Both the position numbers and the translations under genes were made by a program. DNA of 64,000 nucleotides, taken from positions 32,245,067 to 32,309,066 of the forward strand of contig JAAALK010000289.1 of NCBI GenBank assembly GCA_019279435.1, written 5' to 3'. Below are positions 1 to 11,924 of this stretch, piece by piece. The stretch is from Zizania palustris. Taxonomy: Eukaryota > Streptophyta > Magnoliopsida > Poales > Poaceae. The notes below the pieces were generated by a model, which was not told the origin of the DNA, ran no database searches, and was given only the letters and a program-made list of their open reading frames with translations. Numbering within the stretch: the stretch's first letter is position 1; every line of letters begins with the position of its first letter.

Positions 1-839
1 TAAAGTACCTAATAACTAGAAGTTATACCGCTTAATTGTTTTTGTGATATGAAAAGCATGACTAAGTTGTATTACGTGAATGTAATGCACCGGAGAAAGT
101 AAAATACTGAAGAAAAAAAGGTACCCCTCATCTCGTCTAGAGGCCTCGAACAAAAATAATAGGACGATAACTCTGGTTCTTCATGTCCCTAAGTAATCGG
201 AGACATCCGATGAAAATAGGACATGAGAGCTTATCATACTAGTGAAATGAAATGATGTTATCGTCCACAAAAAGAAGGGGAGCCAATTGAGACCTAGCAA
301 ATGGTATGGAACCTCAGAAATAGGAATACCAGTATGAATCTTCTCACGAAGGAAGAAACCTGTGATAAGGTGCGCACCAAAATAGCCGCTGGTAGACTAA
401 AGGACCTTGCTCCTATGATGGGAAATAATGGTGAGCAAGATGATGAAGCACAAGAATGTGCAACCCATGATAAAATAACTAGAAGTTATAGAAGTTTGGA
501 TGAATCCTATGATATAACAACTGTCAATTATATGTACTTACTATTCATTGTTGTCACAATCATGAATCTTGACCTTGATCCTGTATCGCTTGTTGAATGA
601 ATGAAGAGGTCAGATTGAGAAGATTGTAAGAATGTAATGACAATTGAATTGTCTTATGAAAGAAGAAGAAGAAAATAGTAAGAGATGACTTGTTGTATAA
701 AGTTTTCACTCAACTAGCAGGAGTTGAGAGTTGATTGTGAAATCTATTCTCCGATCATGAGCAGAATTACCTTTAGAAATATAATCTCAATGGTAGTCAA
801 CTAGAAGTTGAATATTGAAATCAACTAGAAGTTGGAAGA
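1..839 (+). pseudogene. Copia element I, integrase-RT hinge region (decayed)
   Basis: This is the middle of a plus-strand Ty1/Copia polyprotein whose 5' part lies outside the window. The frame open at 301-600 reads as the linker between integrase and reverse transcriptase: an acidic, low-complexity stretch, then a DPVSLVE motif and, past a stop, MKRSD, like the segment that precedes the RT domain in plant Copia elements. Several stops follow, so it is a relic. The same polyprotein continues after the solo LTR at 840-3065, with RT and RNase H motifs and a short 3' LTR. Bases 1-300 show no recognisable domain. The hinge assignment is by motif memory and order, not alignment. Confidence 0.5.
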
Positions 840-3065
840 TGTGAAACAAGTGGGGTTCACACTGTGGTTTTATCTTGGTGATGAGTGATTGACAAGTTTA
901 CTCGATCTGGAGTGTTGTGTTTGATTGCCTATGTGTGTGGAGATGGTGCACCGATGGTATCGATGTGAGTGGAGTTTGTGTGCCGATGGTATCGATTTGC
1001 ATCGAGATTCGTGTTTTTCTTGTCTCATGTGTGCGGGATTGAGATGCTAACCAACTGTCAATGGCGGGTGATCAGGGTCAAGCGGGGAGCTTGATGCCAG
1101 ATGGTCAAGGAGGTCGGGTGAAGTTTGGGATGATCTCAGGAATACATATGGAGATGGAGCAAGACATGGCCGGACGGATGATCGAGGCAGTATTGACCAA
1201 GTCAGCGAAAGGGAGGCCAGTGCAAGTGACCAGGCGGCTCGAGGGGATCGAGAGTGGGAGAGACTTGCTGGCAGTTGAGTTCGCGGATTGGTGACACGTG
1301 TCGCGATCGGGAAGATTTTGTCGGTTTCAGCTGAAAACCGTCGTATCAGGAAATGTTTTTAAATTCTAATAAATAGGAGTTTGTTTTCCTTGTTTAGTCA
1401 TCTAGATTAAATGTAATCTTTTAGTATGTTTCTGAATTTTTAATTCTGAAAAAATACTAAAAGAATAGGTTAAATGTTGTAATAAAATAGGTGTAGACTT
1501 TTGGGTATTTTTCTGAATTTTTAATTCTGAAAAATACTCAAGATTAATTTTTTAATTTCATGGTAATTAAACCCTAATGGCATTTTGGGACATACCTTTA
1601 TAGTTTTGCCTATATAAAGAATCCCATGCCTAGGGGTTTTGATGGACATTGGGCTAGACATTTTGAACATTAATTTTGAGAGAAGGGCATTTCATTCTAG
1701 AATTTTCAATTCCTCTCTATGCTATCTCTCTTCTACCCAGTGCATGTCTCTTACGGGCTACAACTTTCTCAGTTTCGTAGCGTTGCATTGCCGGATTTCC
1801 TGAGCGCCAATGCCGAACTTTATTTTTGCCATCGCAGCCATCGCCAAGCCGCCACCAGACCATCACCGCCGGCAACCTCCAGGTACACAGTGCTCCTTCT
1901 TCGATTTTTCAGAGAAGATACTATTGTCGGTTTTTATTTCCTATCTGTTTCTACTGCGCTAGAATTGCTTGGTTTTATTCTGCCATCACAACCAGATAGC
2001 ACACTGTTGTTCATCATTTTTCAACCTTTGTTTGCTGGTTTTGTTCACTGTTTTTTTTGGCACTGTTTCTGGTTTAAATCCTGTGATGACTGTTCCGGAT
2101 TCTTTTGAATCAGAACAATATTTTTGCTGTGGTTTGATTTTGCCGTAGTTCCTATTCATTGTCATTTGCCATCGCCGCCGTGAAGACCACGCTACAGGAG
2201 CTCGGTTCTTTTCCGGTGAAAACATTGTGTTGATTTCCTGTTTGGGATCATATTTTGCCTGAATTGCTATAGGAGCAATGCCAAGCATTTGATTCGGTAC
2301 AGGACTTTTTATCCTATTCATCTTCATTGGTAATTTCCTAGAGTGATTGTTACCAGCATGTGTTGATTTGATTTTGTTTGATTCAACCAGTGTTGATTCT
2401 TCTTGGAAATCTTGAGAAACACAATCCATAGTTTTGAAGGTTCTTTTTCTTTTTCATGAGCACAACTGCCTTGATTATATTGTGATTTTTCCAGCGTTGT
2501 GTTTTGGTTTTACCTGGATTTAATCTTGGGTAGTCCTCTATTCATCATCAATTGCCGGCACGTCACAGTGTCATTGCTATTAAGTCAGAGTATTACCAGT
2601 GAGTTCTAATTCCTTCCACGCCGTGTTGCTAAGTGCTTCAGTCGGATCAAAATGACAACTGATTACATAATCAAATTGTAATTCTATACTGTAATACTTT
2701 CAATCTGATCACCAAAACTCTAGAGAGATTAATCCAGTTTTTAATTGCTTTATTTTTGATCTCTCTTGGATCTGAACACATAGATTCCGTGAAGTTTTTT
2801 TTGTCAGTCGGAACTTCAAAGACCGACTAACGTAAGTCGGCATTTCATAGTTCGACTGAGAAAGGGAGTCAACGTTTCATTGACCGACTAGGAAGAAAAA
2901 TTTCTGGAAATATTTTTGAGTGCATTATACAAGTGTTCACAACTCTTTATTGCTTCTGCATATTATCTTGGAGGTGCGTTGGGTGATTTTAAAAGGCCAT
3001 CAATTCACGAGAATTTATCGAGGCGCCTATTCACCCCTCCTCTAGTCGCCTATTCCGATCCTACA
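840..3065 (+). repeat. Solo LTR, SIRE/Maximus-like Copia
   Basis: A 2226-bp LTR starts TGTGAAAC and ends CCTACA, flanked by a perfect 5-bp target duplication GAAGA (835-839 and 3066-3070). Its last 100 bases (the 'gaggtgcgttgggtg' block and the 'cctattcaccccctc'-like block) match the 3' end of the LTR of element C at 19888-19980. Near its start it shares GATGAGTGATT with C. A TATA box lies at 1611-1619. No PBS follows and no internal region exists, so it is a solo LTR left by recombination between the two LTRs of a former element. It interrupts Copia I. Confidence 0.8.
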
Positions 3066-3070
3066 GAAGA

Positions 3071-4266
3071 ATCGACAAGAAGTTGGAAATTGACTTGAAG
3101 TCAAATTATGTTGAGTAATAAATTAATTGATGTTGTTATTTTCATGGAAGCTTGGATCGGACGTTTGTATGAAAGGTACATAAAGTATCATGTCTTGAAC
3201 CAAGATAGAAAGAATTGAAATAGTCTTTGAAAGAAATGATGCATGAATAATGAAGATCCCTGAATGGATTATAGTCTGAATACCATGTGAAATTGAGGAA
3301 GAAAAACTCATTGTTTGAATTTGAATTTGAAATGAAACACATGGATAGAAACAAGTTTTCTTAAGCTTGAAGCTAGAGCATGTGATTGATGAATTCTAAC
3401 ACATCAGTCACTTACAGTAAGAAAGTGTTGGAAAGGTTTGACTTTGAAAAGTCATTTACATACAAAACCCCCATGAATAGAAGGTCAATGTAAGAAAACC
3501 ACAAATCCATACAGATATAGAAAAGAGGAGGAGAAATTTTAGGAGCAGAATTCTCATACAGATCTAGCTATATTTTTCCTATGTGGTGGAACTAAAGTAT
3601 CCTAGAACTCATCAAAGTAAAGTCCTGCATCGACTTCAACGAACCACTCAGAAATAATATTGTTTGCATTAAGCCTCACCAGAATGTGTATGGTTTAGAA
3701 GAATGATTCATCACATCTAGAAGTTTTAAGAATTGAATCATATTAACACCCTCACTATTATCCAAGAAAATATTATAACTTGTGTTGCATAAATGTAGTC
3801 ATGATATGTGAAGAGTAGTTTGATGAAGCTCATAAACCCCAAGTTCTTCTATGCTCATAAATTGCATAAGATGAATGAACTAATGGCGAAGCTCACCAAG
3901 TCATGTGAAAATCTCGCAGGTTGTTTTCACTAAGTCTCTTGAAACATCTAGCTTTGAAAGATGTGTTTGTTAGACTTAAAGACTTGCATATTTCAGCGGA
4001 AGAAATTTCACATGACACCGACAAGAAGAATTGAATCTTAGTTAATAAAACTAAGTACCCAAATTGATTTTGAAGATCTTATGAAATATTTGGGTGAATT
4101 GTACTCTTTTTCCCTTGAACGAGTTTTCCCAAAATTTCTCATATTAAGGTTTTTAATGAGGCAATTCGTGCAACGCTATGTACTCTTTCTCACAATTTTT
4201 CCTACTCGGTTTTTGGGGAGTTTTAATGAGGCGCATGCATGTCTCATAAGAATGCCTAAGGGGGAG
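3071..4266 (+). pseudogene. Copia element I, RT C-terminus and RNase H (decayed)
   Basis: The polyprotein of Copia I continues here. Around 3418-3480 the plus strand encodes KKVLERFDFEKSF followed by YKTPM, the segment after the RT palm in plant Copia elements. Around 3753-4000 it encodes an RNase H core with a TII-x-EN motif, then NPKFFYAHKLHKMNE and a TKS element. In-frame TAA, TAG and TGA codons replace expected Gln or Gly codons in the RNase H block. No catalytic YVDD is visible, so part of RT was lost, perhaps near the solo LTR. A polypurine tract AAGGGGGAG (4258-4266) precedes the 3' LTR. Confidence 0.6.
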
Positions 4267-4478
4267 TGTTTAGATACCGTTCTTATCTCTATACCGTGAA
4301 TATAGGGATAAGCGGTCAAGTATGCTTATCTTTTGGAGTTTTTGGATTATAAATAGAGGGGTCCCCTCATTGTATGACTACTGATTAGAAAAGCAATAAA
4401 GTCTATTTTCCTCTACTTTTTGTCTCTTGCTCATTGTCAAAGACATATGGACTACGTAGGTGAGCTGGTTACTTAACA
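4267..4478 (+). repeat. 3' LTR of Copia element I
   Basis: A short LTR (about 212 bp) begins TGTTTAGATACC directly after the polypurine tract AAGGGGGAG and ends TTACTTAACA, giving TGTTTA/TTAACA inverted ends. It contains a TATA box (TTATAAATAG, around 4349) and AATAAAG. The 5' LTR lies outside the window, so the target duplication cannot be checked. The end could be 2 bases further right. Confidence 0.65.
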
Positions 4479-4676
4479 CAATGAATTCATTATTTCACCG
4501 GGAGGTTGGACCGGAAGAAACCGGAATAGGAGCCTCACCCGGTTTAGAAAAAAGAACGGTAGAGAAAATCTATTAATATATAATAAATATATAGTATTTT
4601 TCCTTTGGCTACTGTTTTACATATATTTAAAGAAATATTTACAGTATATGGGCTTAAATTTAATAAAAAATACATT
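4479..4676. other. AT-rich spacer without recognised features
   Basis: No open frame, RNA gene or repeat boundary is recognised between the Copia I LTR and the tandem duplication. Confidence 0.5.
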
Positions 4677-6062
4677 AACATGTAATATTTTTCAACCAGC
4701 CGGTTCACTGATTAAATAAGGGTTAAAGTTAAACCGATGAACGGTGGACCATTATCGGTTCACGGTTTTTCTATGATTGCTACTGTATTTTTTTCTGCAC
4801 ACGTGATCTGATTAAGAGAATAATTTCTGACAGTCAGAGGTAGGTATATATATGTTTCTTTTGGCTAGATCACAATTCCTTTATGTGATTTAATAATGTG
4901 ACCAAAAGATGTCAGATTTAATTAATTTTATAGCTAGTGTTGTAGCATGTCCTGATTACAATACAGCCTATGCATATCATCAGTTCTGTGCATCAAAATT
5001 GTAGGGTCGAGTGCAGTGCTCGACTGAACTATGTGTATATATGCAATTCAATATTTATAGTTGAATCGAAGACATTGTGTTAAACTATTTGAATTGTTAA
5101 AAAACTAGTAAATAATATTTATTTTAGTGTGATTTGTTTATCATTAAAGGTACTTTAATACCATTTGGAACAATTTACTGACAGATCATAATTAAAATAT
5201 AAGTGGATTATATGTCCCAAACAAAAAAATTGTAGACAACTTAAATATTAATCATAATCAGCAATATAATTAGTCATAATCCTGCTTATTTTAAGGTGTC
5301 TTAAAGTCATATACTTTTGAATTTTTTCACTAAGTTTTTTAATACGATTAACATGTAATATTTTTCAATCAGCCGGTTCACTGATTAAACAAGGGTTAAA
5401 GTTAAACCGAAGAACCGTGAACCATTACCGCGGTTCACGGTTTTTCTACGAATGCTACTGTATTTTTTCTTCACGTGATCTGATTAAGAGAATAATTTCT
5501 GACAGATGACAGAGATATGTGTGTGTATATATATTTATATATATTTTTCTTTTGGCTAGATCACAATGTCTTTATGTGATTAATAATGTGACCAAAAGAT
5601 GCCAGAATATTGATTACTTTTATAGCTAGTGTGGTAGCATATATGCTAATTACTATACAACATATATATGCATTTATCTCAGTTCTGTGCATCAAAATTG
5701 TAGGGTCGAGTCCGGTGCTCGACTGAACTATGTGTATATATGCCATTCAATATTAATTTCTAGTTGAATCGAAGACATGGTGTTAAACCATTTGACTTAT
5801 TAAAAAACTAGTAAATAATATTTATTTTAGTGTGGCTTGTTTATCATTAAAGGTACTTTAAGGCCATTTGGAATAATTTATTGACCGCTCATGAATAAAT
5901 ATGAGCTTGGATTATCTCCCAAACAAAAAATTGTAGACAAATTAAATATTAATAATAACCAGAAATATAATCAATAATCAGAATTAGCCATAATCCTGCT
6001 TATTTTTAAGATGTATTAAAGTCTTACACTTTTACATGTTTTCATTAAGTTTTTTAATACGA
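4677..6062. repeat. Tandem duplication, two copies of about 670-700 bp
   Basis: Copy 1 runs from about 4677 to 5350 and copy 2 from about 5350 to 6062. They share ordered blocks: TGTAATATTTTTCAA (4681 and 5354), GGGTTAAAGTTAAACCGA, ACGTGATCTGATTAAGAG, the near-palindrome GTCGAG(N)GTGCTCGAC (around 5007 and 5705), and a tail ending TTTTTTAATACGAT. Indels separate the copies. No coding capacity is seen. The unit could be a duplicated MITE, but no clear terminal repeats were found. Confidence 0.7.
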
Positions 6063-7330
6063 TGTATAACCAAACGATGTATTTAAAAGTAAATAATATC
6101 ATATGATTTTTTAAAAGGAGGTAGCTAGCATGCATGTCACACACATGTTCGCAAATTAAGATTCATCTAGAGTTCATGTAATATAATAAAATACTTTAAA
6201 TATTTATTTTTAATATTTAGAGCTAGACTAGGTATTGTGCAAACAATAAGGAGCAGAGTTTTAGATCTAAGTTTTTTTGCAGATCTAAAAACTCAGATTT
6301 GATTCTGTTTGGCTTCTGGTTTGTAGAGCGGATTAAAAAACAGAAGCAGGACAGTTCCAAACACCCCCTATATACCTGCTATAAAAAAAATCTTGAAACT
6401 CAAGCTTTCTCAAACATGACCTTAATCCTTTATTATAGGTACAAATTAACAAACTAAGCCAAGAGGCAAATTCAGTTCTGAAATAAGGAACCCTACCGAT
6501 AACTCGTTACGACAAGTCTCGTGCTTATCTGTAGTAAAGCTGCTGGCTTGTAGAGATGCAATGCTAGCCGCTTAATTAATATGTATACTCCTAGCCAATT
6601 CGATAAGGTTATCTGTTACGCATGAGTTTCTTTTATATTGCCACTGGGCGCACGTTCATCTGTCACTTTAATACATGTGATATCCCTTTATACAGTGGTG
6701 TAGCCAGCAATTTTCTATACCCTTTCCATTTTTTATAATATCACAAACTCAATATATATATATATATAATTTGCTAAGCGCAAAAAGTAGCGTATAAACA
6801 TATGTCACCACATTATAAAACATCCTAAATCAACAACCAAGTTTAAAATTTACACAAAATACAACATAAATATTTTAAACAAGAAAGATTTTATTTTTAA
6901 AAAATAAAGGTCTTAAGTTAATAGAAGATTGTGGCTGAGTGCTGGCAGCCGGCGAGGTCAGTCGAGCGCTGGCGATGGCCGACAGAAGCACGACAAAGCG
7001 TGGACACCGAGGCTTGGGGCCAAAAGTAGGCCTGATCTAGCGATAATTGGTCAGGAATGGCTCTAGCCTCGGCTGATGGCGGCCGGGGGTTACAGCTAAA
7101 TCTAGATGGAGAGTTCTGTAGTCGATGAGACCAATTTGCAAGAAGCAGACCATTCGATCAAGATTGAACAGATGTTGAGGAGAACTTCACAGCGTGACTG
7201 AACCTGCGCTAGCTAGAGGACGTAAATCGACGACCACAGAGAACAATTGACGTGACTACATCAGAGAAGCCAAATCCGTTGCAGCTAGTGTCTGGGTCTG
7301 TCGCACCACGCGAGTCGGTGAGAGGAGTTA
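6063..7330. other. Non-coding region with possible MITE remnant
   Basis: No gene is supported. Bases around 6240-6370 end in 'ccaaacaccccct', a motif typical of termini of grass MITEs written on the opposite strand, but a partner terminus was not found. A (TA)n run lies near 6752-6768. The GC-richer stretch 6930-7320 shows no sustained reading frame. Confidence 0.4.
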
Positions 7331-8015
7331 GGGTCTTTTGGTTTGGCTTTCGAGAGTAGCTTTTGTTTCCTAGAAGTTAAAAGCCAAATCAAAAGATATA
7401 TTTTAGGTCAATAGCTTTTAGTAAAAACAGTTTTTGGTGCAGTTAAAATGTGAAAGCTCCTCCAGACCTGCTTTCTGCAGCTTTTGGTTTTTGGCTTCGC
7501 AACTATACAAAATTTCATAAATTGACATTTCAAATTTCATACAACCATACAAAATTCTATAAATTGACATTTCAAGTTTTATACAACTATACAAAATTTC
7601 ATAAATTGACATTTCAAATTTCGTACAACTGTACAAACTTTCATAAATTGACATTTCAAATTTCATACAACCATACAAAATATCATAAATTGACATTTCA
7701 AATTTCATACCATACAAAATTTCATAAATTGACATTTCAAATTTCATACAACCATATAAAATTTCATAAATTGACATTTCAAATTTCATACAACCATAAA
7801 AATTTCATAAATTGATATTTCAAATTTCATATAACCATACAAAATTTCATAAATTGAATTTTTTACACAACTCATAACTCAAAGCAACTTGTTCACAGTT
7901 GTTTCAGCCAAACGACTTTCAGCTTTCTCATAACTGACTTCCCACAACAGCTTTTCTACAGCCCATAGCTCACAGCAGCTTTTTCTCACAGTCACAGCTC
8001 AATCAAACACAGTTC
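7331..8015. mobile_element. MITE-like element with internal 42-bp array
   Basis: The left end (AGGGTCTTTTGGTTTGGCTTT) and the reverse complement of the right end (GAACTGTGTTTGATTGAGCTGTGA) are related imperfect terminal repeats. Both flanks contain AGCTTTT/AAAAGCT blocks typical of grass MITEs that start with a 'tttggtttggct' motif. The interior is filled by a 42-bp tandem array. No target duplication was identified, so the exact ends are approximate. Confidence 0.45.
7501..7852. repeat. 42-bp tandem repeat, about 8.5 copies
   Basis: The unit is built around ATAAATTGACATTTCAAATT plus ATACAACCATACAAAATTTC. Unit length is 42 bp, with one copy shortened by 3 bp and a later one also shortened, so frames stay open. 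It reads through on both strands (plus 7450-7815, minus 7789-7418), the minus frame as a 14-residue repeat MKFEMSIYEILYGC. The openness follows from the period being a multiple of three and is not evidence of a gene. Confidence 0.85.
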
Positions 8016-8195
8016 GGGGACTTTCCTTTGCTCTCCTGCCTATCGATCTGCAAATGAGATGAGAAGGCTCAACGTCTTTTTGCCGTGTACGTACATGCAT
8101 GACCTTCTAAGTACATGTATGACGTATGAGCACCTCATACGCTATGGTCGTTATTGCGGAGACCGAAAGACTGGTGTATTTATCTCCTTCGTCAC

Positions 8196-8497
8196 TTAGA
8201 GAAAAAAGTAGTAGTCAATTACTATTCTATTAAAAATTTACTATTGAAAGTAATCGGTGTAGAATAGTCATTCTACACACGTGATGTAGAATAGCGTTTT
8301 CGTGTGTATATATATAAATATATATATAATGATAATTACAAATACTATCCTACATCACGGGTGTAGCATAACTATTCTACCGAGAAATTTAGTACTGAGA
8401 AAAAAGTAGTACTCAATTGTCATTCTACTGAGAAAATCAACTACTGAAAGTAGTCGGTGTAGAATAGCTATTCTACACACGTAGCGTAGAATAGCGC
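8196..8497. repeat. Diverged direct repeat pair around a palindromic centre
   Basis: Two blocks (about 8196-8296 and 8389-8496) share AAAAAAGTAGTA, GAAAGTA(A/G)TCGGTGTAGAATAG and CATTCTACACACGT-like segments. Between them lies a TA-rich centre flanked by GTGATGTAGAATAG and its rough complement CTATCCTACATCACG. This looks like a nested or duplicated MITE. No protein frame is present. Confidence 0.5.
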
Positions 8498-8795
8498 TAC
8501 CGTAATGATAATTTAACTTTTGTACTCCATCCATGCATCTAGATTGGTAGGACGGATTTGTTTTTTGGGAAATTACTCACATGTCATTATAATTTTTAGA
8601 AATTGCCTATATGCCACTGTCAGTGACTGTGGCGGCCCCCCATCTGTCAGTGACACACCGATGGCATATTGGCAAACCGTGAAAATTGTAATGGCACGGA
8701 AAAAATTAACCCTTGTTTTTTCTGTCCAGTGATGTAATTTATTTTTTGATTTAAAGCAAGTTTTCTGTGTTTTTTTTCCATATTACCGCTCGTAA

Positions 8796-9233
8796 TCTCT
8801 ACTATATTAAAGCGGAGAGTGGTCGTCCGTCCGCTCCCGTCACTAGCTACTTACCACACATGCACACATCCCATAAAAAACCGGCCAAAACATGTGCCTT
8901 GTAAAAACTGCCCGATAACAGTCGCGCGCAGCTCCCGCTCCAGCGCACGCCTTCCGCTCCGCGCTGCATGCAAAACAAAAAAACAACAACTACATCCACG
9001 AAAGAAGGAAAACAAAAAAGAAAAAAGAAGAAAAATAAAAGAAAAAAATATATACTTTTGCATTTTAGTTTTAAATTTCTTTATTTTACATTTAAATTTT
9101 TATATACTTTTGCATTTTAGTTTTAAATTTCTTTATTTTACATTTAAATTTTTATATACTTTTGCATTTTTACACGGATATACAAATTTTGTGTAGAATT
9201 TATTTCTATTGCAAAGTACAGACATCTGACTAG
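8796..9233 (+). mobile_element. Possible small non-autonomous Helitron
   Basis: The 5' end TCTCTACTATATTAAAG follows an A (8795), and the 3' end CTAG is followed by T (9234), as expected for Helitron insertion between A and T. TCTCTACTAT is a common 5' terminus of plant Helitrons. The 3' subterminal hairpin is weak: only CAGA/TCTG around a 2-base loop, just before CTAG. No Rep/helicase is encoded. It contains a 52-bp tandem repeat at 9051-9175. Chance occurrence of both termini cannot be excluded. Confidence 0.4.
9051..9175. repeat. 52-bp tandem repeat, about 2.4 copies
   Basis: TATACTTTTGCATTTTAG recurs at 9051, 9103 and 9155 (period 52), with ATTTCTTTATTTTACATTT between. The copies are virtually identical, which suggests a recent duplication. 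Confidence 0.85.
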
Positions 9234-9599
9234 TAATGATAAATAGGTGTAGTATTCCTATACACGCTAATTGAGGTTTGTTTATTATTTTGTACTACGA
9301 TCTTAGTTTACGTGTGGAGGAGAAATATGCACTACCCAGTACCCACAGGGTGGTAAAATTGGTGAGTGGCCGGTCAACTATGAGTAACGTACGGTAGTAA
9401 ATTGGCAAAATTCAAAATGTAAACTTTAAACTTAATTTTTTTTGTGTGAATAAACTAAATGGTAGCTGAGCGGTACCCTCAATTATTGACACAAATTTGT
9501 ATCTGGTTTGGCGTCTATAACCGATCGGCTAACCATGGTAACTCACTTATTTGTGTTGAAAATTGAGCAGATTTAAAAATACAGAAAATATATAATCAT
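9234..9599. other. Non-coding AT-rich region
   Basis: No supported gene. The blocks 'gagtggccggtcaac' and 'gaccgatcggctaacc'-like text suggest old repeat sequence but cannot be assigned. Confidence 0.35.
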
Positions 9600-10790
9600 T
9601 ATAAATCGCCTAATTAAAAAATTAGAAAAACGAGAAATTTAAATTAAACTTCAAACCATATTGAATAAACACTAAAAATGGACTCAAAAACACAAATAAT
9701 TAAATAAAAATAGCTAAGTGACCTAGAAAAATGCTAAATTTTTTCATAGGATAAGATATTTTGTATTTTAGTTATAAAAAAGTTTCAATTTCAAAAATAT
9801 ATTTAACTATTGATTTACTTTTAAACCCAACCCATTCCTTTTTAAAATCCTAATTCATCCTCGAAAATTCTTTGATTTCTGAACATCATACATGACAACT
9901 TTCTCAAAATAAATTTATTTTTTTATTGTAACATCTATGTATCATATAATAACATCATAACCAGTCTTGTATTTTCTAAATTTTATTTGATTTTTTAGAA
10001 TTAAAAAACCAATAAGATCCACGTTGCTGATCGAGTGTCACAACTTAGATTTTTCAAAATTTGTTTAAATTTAATGTATAAGAACTAAAAATGAGCTCAA
10101 AAACATGAATATGATTTTTCTATAAATTGTTTTTCATTATTTCATGTACTTATAGTTCAAATTTGATATTTTCAAATAATATGGTAGAAACACACATAAT
10201 GAATTAAAAATAGTAAATTGATCTAAAAAATACCAAAATTTTACATTAGACAATCTATATTGTATTTTGATTGTATAAAATGTTCCAAGTTCAAACAAAG
10301 ATTTAATAATCGATTTGCTTTGAAACCTAACATATTTCTTCTCTAAACTCTAATTTCTCCTTACAGGATCCTTAGTTTCTTAACATCCTATATGACAATT
10401 TTATTGAAATATTTTTAATTTTTTATTATAGTATCTATGTATCATATCATGATATCATAACATGTATCGTACTTTACATACTTCATTTGATTTTTTTAAA
10501 TTAAAAATCATTAGGCTCCACTATGCTGATCGAGTGTCGCAATTTAGATTTTTTAAAAAAATCAATTTAGTAGATAAGAATTAAAAATAGCCTAAAACAT
10601 GAATATGGTTTTTTTATAAATTTTGGTTCATTGTTTCAACAGTAAAATTTCACCTATTTTATCAATTTAAATCCTAGAAACATACTTGCTAAATTAAAAA
10701 TAGTAAACTGACCTAAAAATGTAAATTTTTTACATAGAATAATATATGTTATATTTTGACTGTACAGAAGGATTCAAGCTCAAACCAAAT
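9600..10790. repeat. Diverged tandem repeat, period about 490-500 bp
   Basis: Blocks recur in the same order: GCTGATCGAGTGTC at 10026 and 10524 (period 498), ATCTATGTATCATAT at about 9927 and 10433, and AAATAGTAAA(T/C)TGA(T/C)CTAAAA at about 10207 and 10695, with a weaker earlier copy from about 9700. About 2.5 copies are present, all AT-rich and non-coding. It could be a fragment of a satellite or of a tandem-repeat-bearing transposon. Confidence 0.65.
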
Positions 10791-11630
10791 TGCAAATATC
10801 GTATAAGATCAAAACATTCTTTCACACAAGATGATGGCTCTTTTACTAGAATACACGCCTTCACGAGTGTCAAATTTTACCATGTGTATTTTTTGAAGTC
10901 CGTCGAGTACATGAATAAATATACTAATTTCTGTAGTGTCTATTTCATTTGGGAAATTACACTTTATTTTTTCAAAAAAATGGTTGCAATTTTGTGTGCT
11001 AAATTACTAATTTTACATTCAAATATATTGTTATCACTCCTCCATTCTGATAAGTAAAAAATGAAAGGTCTATATAATTGAAGGCTGTATTGTATCTGGT
11101 TTTAATTAAAGTTTACTATCAAATTTTATACTTTTACGATAGTTTGTACCACTGAATTAATCTCGCGGATTGATGAAACAAGTTGGGATAGATTCATCAA
11201 TTCGTACGTGCACGTAGATGGAATCCTGGGCGATGTGCGTGTACCAAGCATGCACCTACCTACAAGGACAGGGATAGACGGGATCCGTATCACGTCGCCG
11301 TCAGAAGGGCGAGGTCTGGTCGGAGAGCTGGTCGAATCAATATAATCCGGCCGTAGCTCTAGCCCGCCATGGTCCCGTAATTATCAAGTAGTCTGGATCC
11401 AGCGGCAGATCCACAAATAATATATATATATATAAATTATTCATTATTTTAAATAAATATTAAATATAAAATCATAACCATAACAAAAATATTAAAAATA
11501 TATAAGAATTTATAAAGACATATATAAAAAAATAAAAAAATATACAGTAAATATGTGGAGTACAGACGGTAGGGGCCGGGGCGGCCCCCCTTGCACATCG
11601 GCCGCTGTCTGGAGCTATTAGCTGCTATAA
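10791..11630. other. Region without recognised genes
   Basis: A 103-codon plus-strand frame at 10746-11057 has no recognisable features and overlaps the repeat. Bases 11160-11400 are GC-richer than the surroundings, with no sustained frame. A (TA)n run follows near 11418. Confidence 0.4.
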
Positions 11631-11924
11631 GGCCATCTCCAATTCTTAGTGCTAATATAGATGCTTAGGATGAGAACAAAGTTAAGCATCTATCTTAAGA
11701 GTCTTATGCCTCAATGCAAAAATATATAGTAGTGCTATATATATTGGTTAATTTATTACTACAACTACTTGATTAGCCATGTATTTTTTTAACTACTTTG
11801 ATAAGCACCCACTAAGAGCTGGTGCTAAAGTAAGCAGCACCTCTTAGCGCTAAGCATCTATGATGGCAAAAAAATCCGGTTTTTTTCTCTAAGCACCATT
11901 GCAAGCTTCCCATTGAAGATGCTC
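11631..11924. mobile_element. Tourist-like MITE (PIF/Harbinger type)
   Basis: A 294-bp element lies between TAA target duplications (11628-11630 and 11925-11927). Its ends are imperfect inverted repeats: GGCCATCTCCAATTC on the left, and GAGCATCTTCAATGG as the complement of the right end. A 3-bp TAA target and 'GxxCATCTCCAAT' ends are typical of Tourist MITEs in grasses. It is non-coding and lies just 3' of the minus-strand host gene exon. Confidence 0.8.

Noticed and set aside
1061..2429. Frames of 77-147 codons inside the solo LTR
   Set aside because: They lie in LTR sequence on both strands and match no protein motif; LTRs of this lineage are non-coding.
7501..7852. CRISPR-like array
   Set aside because: The units are contiguous tandem copies without unique spacers, and the DNA is plant.
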